Part shown: positions 60,178 through 64,000 of the stretch, piece by piece
How the letters are laid out: every line of letters starts with the position of its first letter
Numbering within the stretch: the first letter of the stretch is position 1
Assembly (NCBI RefSeq): GCF_001522545.3
Contig: NC_031769.1
Coordinates: forward strand, 75,423,356 to 75,487,355
Origin: Parus major
Lineage: Eukaryota; Chordata; Aves; Passeriformes; Paridae
Direction: 5' to 3'
DNA length: 64,000 nucleotides
Program-made: the position numbers and the translations under genes
The notes under the pieces: generated by a model
Told to the model about the DNA's origin: nothing
The model's input: the letters and a program-made list of their open reading frames with translations, nothing else
Database searches by the model: none

Positions 60178-63100
60178 TTTCCTCTCAAAACTGTGATGGC
60201 TGTTCTTTATCAAAGGACCTCTTTTCCATGATTGTCAGGTGTATACAAATAGTCTGCATATATTCTTAGAGCAATCTGTAACTGTCTTGAGAAGTAAATT
60301 TTTGAGGATTCTTCATTTCACTATCAAAAAATGTAATTTAAGTTACGAAGGCCAAATTGCCTCTGATGCTTTAGCAGATGTGAAATAAAAAAGTTGTGTT
60401 ACAACACAGTAGCTCAGACATTCATCTTCAGCTGTGCCCTATGTCCACAGTCAGTGACAAGTCTCAGGGAGTCGTGCAGTAGCTACTACAGCAGCTAAGA
60501 GGAAATCCACTTGTGCTCCTCTGGAAGCTCTCACCACCTCTAGCTAGAAGTTTGGGACAGGTAAGCTTGTCATCGATTCCCTAAGAGTTAGCTATGATTT
60601 ATTCTGTTTTTCTAGACTTAGTAATGTAAAGGTGCACATCTATCTGATCTCATATCCTAATTTGACCTCAAAATATTTAGTGAAAGTGAACAGAGAATAT
60701 CTTTGCAGAAGACTTTCAGAACACTTACACCCACCAGGTAAGATCTGTTCTTTCTCCTTGACCAAGAGCCTTTTAAAACCCCACTAACTTACTCCATAAA
60801 GATTTAGACAGGCTGCTGCATGACAAAAAGGACTCAGCTGGAGTGGGGCTCCAGCAGTGAGACTTCCTTGAAGCAGGAATGTGATTCCTCTGTGATCATG
60901 TGCCCACCTCAGGCATGGGTTCTGTTGCAAACAGCCCTTGTTCTAAGATGACAGATGACATTTCTGGTGTTACATTGATTGCTTTGTAGGTTCTCCCTCC
61001 TCCCTCCAAAGATTTGGTGATCCTCTTATCCTAATATTGGCAAGCATTTGAACAGACTTTTATTCAGCCATGCCTTAGGGATGAGATAATGTAGAAAATG
61101 CCATGTTAAGAAGCAACCAAACAAACTTCATTCTGTGAACCACAATAGAGTGATGATAGAGCTAGAATATTTACAACAAATCAATAAATCTGTCTAATTA
61201 CTATGCTCTAATTTGGATAATTTGCTTCTACAGTGGGAGGCAGAGTATTGGTGAACTGTTCTTCCCTCTTTAAGACCTAGAGCTACATATATCATATTGT
61301 GAAAATGAAATTGTCTTCATATTACTCACTAGGAAGCAATTGGAGTCAGGCCAGGAGCAGATGGCAGCTCAAAAGGCAATCCTCTTCCTCTTTGAGAAGT
61401 ACTATTACTTTGTACTTAAGTAGCAATATTGATCTTAGAAATTTAATGCCTTTTAAAAACAATAATGACCACAATTTTATAGTGCTCTGGTAGCAGAGTT
61501 AGGATTTCTCTGCTTTAGTACATGGGGAGATTGATGCATGTCAGGTTTAGAGCATGCCCATGCCCACCGTTTTCCAAGAGTTTTCCACAGTTTTCCACTG
61601 TTTTCCATCTGAAGAAAAATCGGCATCTCTAAAATCCCAGCATCCTATCACAATCATGGTACACAAACATCAAGCACATGAAATTAAGGGATGCTAGAGG
61701 CAGAGACAAAACAATTTACAAAAACCAGTATTCCCCACAAGAGAGTAAGTAGCTAGGCCAGGACCCAGAACAGCTCAGTCCTGGGCTGTGTTTTGTGGGC
61801 TCTCCCTGTGAGCCCAGGGGGAGTTTCCAGCTAATTTGGGAACAGCTTGTCCACAAAAAGCACCTCTTGGACAAGTTAGCACTTGTTAAAAGTGGAACTG
61901 AATGTCTGAATGTGAATACCTGCTAGGTGTTGTACCTTGCAGCACAGCAGGATCCAGGAAACCTGCTGAGATGGTGAAACTCTCCATAAATAGGCATCAG
62001 TATGTTTCCCTAGTTAGGGCTGAGCAAACCTGAGTAATGGAAGAGACATTTTTAAAATGAAAGAAGCAGGAAGGTTTTCCTACTTCTTACACTGATATAG
62101 TTACCAGTACAGTCATGATATTGAAATGTGAAGAATTTCAGCCCAAATGTTGGTGTACAATATAAATAAGTTAATTTGAGAGTAAGAGAAAGCTTGAATA
62201 CTTCTCAGACCTTATTCTAATATGCAGTAAAGTCAAAAACAAAACCCTCGAGCATGAACAACATTGGGCAAACAACTTTGCTATAAATTACAGTGCATAT
62301 TCCCAACAGCAGATCTTTATTGGGTCTAAACTCTCTATAGAAATGAAGCTAGGAGCCAAACATTATCTTCAGGTGTATGTTGAATATGTGCGGAATACAT
62401 GTCATGGTTTGCAAAATTTGCAGTAGCACTTAGGTAGATGTGAAACTTTGGCATGATTTGAAATGGGGTTTCTCCTCTTAAGTATTTTATTCCATCCTTA
62501 TGGAAGAGTGATTTCTCATGGATTTTCAAAAGTGGACTCTTTTGTAACATAAATACTTCATAATGATCTTCACCATTTAAGTTAGAAAAGGAGAAAAAGA
62601 AAGCTGAACCAGTAGAAAACTACACAGAAGACAAAAAATACAAGTTTCTGAGAATGAAATTCCATTTTTATACTTGCAGTTCATAAAAATTAGTTTTAAA
62701 AAGAGAAAACCACTTTTATATAAAGGTATTTTTCTTTTTAGATTTTAATAAATGTATTACTCTGTGTGTATTTCAGGTGACACTCACACCCTGTCAGGCT
62801 ACTTTTCAAGAAAGCAGGCTGCATTATAAACAGTTCTGGTCCCAGTGAGGTCAAAGTGCAAGCTGGAGTCAGGCTTGATTTCTTCATCACTAAACTCTGC
62901 AGCACATGCTGTATAGTTAAAAATATTTTTTTCTTTTGATTGTTTACACACTAATATTTTAATTTTTCTTTATTTCCAAGAAACTGAATTGAGATATGTG
63001 GAGGTCATTTCATTTTTTGTTTTCTTACCTTCCCATACATTGAGGTAATGAGGTAGGGCACCTTTCTATTGTCATGTGTGGACAGACCAAATGTTAAAAA

Positions 63101-63207
63101 ACAGCAAGAAATAGAAGTATTTCTCCAGGAATTTTTATTGTTTCTCCAGGACAGTGAAACACTACCTGATGGTAATTTTTTATAGCACTCAGAAAGCAAG
63201 CAGTAAC
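60178..63207. other. AT-rich non-coding DNA
   Basis: No gene is supported. A four-copy 10-bp tandem repeat lies at 61569-61608. Confidence 0.4.
61569..61608 (+). repeat. Four tandem copies of a 10-bp unit
   Basis: GTTTTCCAAGA, GTTTTCCACA, GTTTTCCACT and GTTTTCCATC follow one another with a period of about 10 bp. Confidence 0.8.
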
Positions 63208-63487
63208 TGGCTCTAAGGTTCAGGTTGGACATTAGGAGGAATTTCTGCATAGAAAGGGTGATTAGACTTTGGAAGGAGCTGCCCAGGGAGATGGTGGAGT
63301 CACTGTCTCTGGAGGTATTTAATGAAAGACTGGATGTGGCATTTGGTGCAATGGTCTAGTTGGATGTGGTAGACTAACATGGTAGTGTTAGGTCACAAGT
63401 TGAACTCGATGATCTCAGAGGTCTAAATTAAACTGATTTACTAAATCAGTTAAACTGATCAACTAAACTGATTCTGTGATTCCGTAG
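63208..63487 (+). mobile_element. CR1 LINE 3' end with altered tail
   Basis: AGGTTCAGGTTGGACATTAG through CTGCCCAGGGAGATGGTGGA to GAACTCGATGATCTCAGAGG is a CR1 3' end in plus orientation. The usual CTTTTCCAACC block is missing after AGGTC. Instead AAACTGAT-type units occur three or four times before the normal TTCTGTGATTC tail. The copy is 5'-truncated and dead. Confidence 0.88.
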
Positions 63488-64000
63488 AGTATCAGTATTG
63501 AATCTTGTGATCAGATAGCCCTTATATCTGCAGTGGAAAACACCTTTCATTCAGATGCGCTGGGGAACGTGGCCTTTATTATAGCAAAATTAAGGTGCCA
63601 CACAAGAATCACACATGGCTATATTATTTCAACATCATGTCATGTGAATTCCTGCTGCCTAACTGAGCATGAACATCTCTGGGAAACACCAGTGCCTGTA
63701 TCATATGATAGGACAGAGTCCAAAGAGCATGCAGGAAAGGGAACAAGAGGGCTATGACTGTACCCTGGATACAAAAGGTAAAAAGACGTGATGTGGCCAA
63801 TATGTTATGCGATGTGTATCCATACTCCAGAGACTGAATAAAGGAAAAATATTTTTTGAGTCATAATGTGTCACAGAAAAGCAAGGATCACATTTAAAAA
63901 CAAGTCTACTGGTGCAGAATAGAGCTGATGTGGAACTGGAAGACACAGTTAAATCTGCTGTGACAGACATGGGACTCTTCATTTAGCAGATAGCATTCAC
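63488..64000. other. Non-coding DNA to window end
   Basis: I see no gene or repeat. Open frames of about 75 codons on each strand have no recognisable content. Confidence 0.4.

Overview
The window looks like nuclear DNA of a bird, most likely a songbird. It carries several CR1 LINE 3' ends and at least four avian-type endogenous-retrovirus LTRs. The background is AT-rich and non-coding, interrupted by one strong CpG island. There are no operons, tRNAs, rRNAs or CRISPR arrays. I cannot name any protein-coding gene in it.

Layout. 0.5-1.2 kb: a minus-strand ERV LTR. 1.48-2.38 kb: a CR1 3' end with decayed ORF2. 4.98-6.01 kb: a near-perfect inverted duplication with two ~282 bp arms. 9.8-10.2 kb: a minus-strand CR1. 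11.54-12.83 kb: composite LTR material with an internal degenerate tandem array. 23.59-23.66 kb: a 74 nt almost perfect hairpin. 28.83-29.14 kb: a CR1. 43.84-44.74 kb: an LTR split by a younger solo LTR with a clear target-site duplication. 51.5-52.9 kb: the CpG island. 54.28-54.66 kb: a CR1. 59.46-59.83 kb: a second copy, inverted, of the younger solo LTR family. 63.2-63.5 kb: a CR1 with an unusual tail.

Genes. The CpG island holds a strong minus-strand splice donor, so a minus-strand first exon and promoter near 52.3 kb are the best-supported genic signal. The 44 kb to its left would then lie within that gene. In that stretch I can assemble 17 open, splice-flanked, phase-compatible candidate exons on the minus strand (46.8 kb down to a stop codon at 8.0 kb, followed by a poly(A) signal at 7.88 kb). 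I do not recognise the protein. With this much sequence and freedom of choice, some or all of the chain may be chance, so those exons carry low confidence. The alternative is that the whole stretch is a long first intron or intergenic DNA. To the right of the island, 53-64 kb shows no supportable exon.
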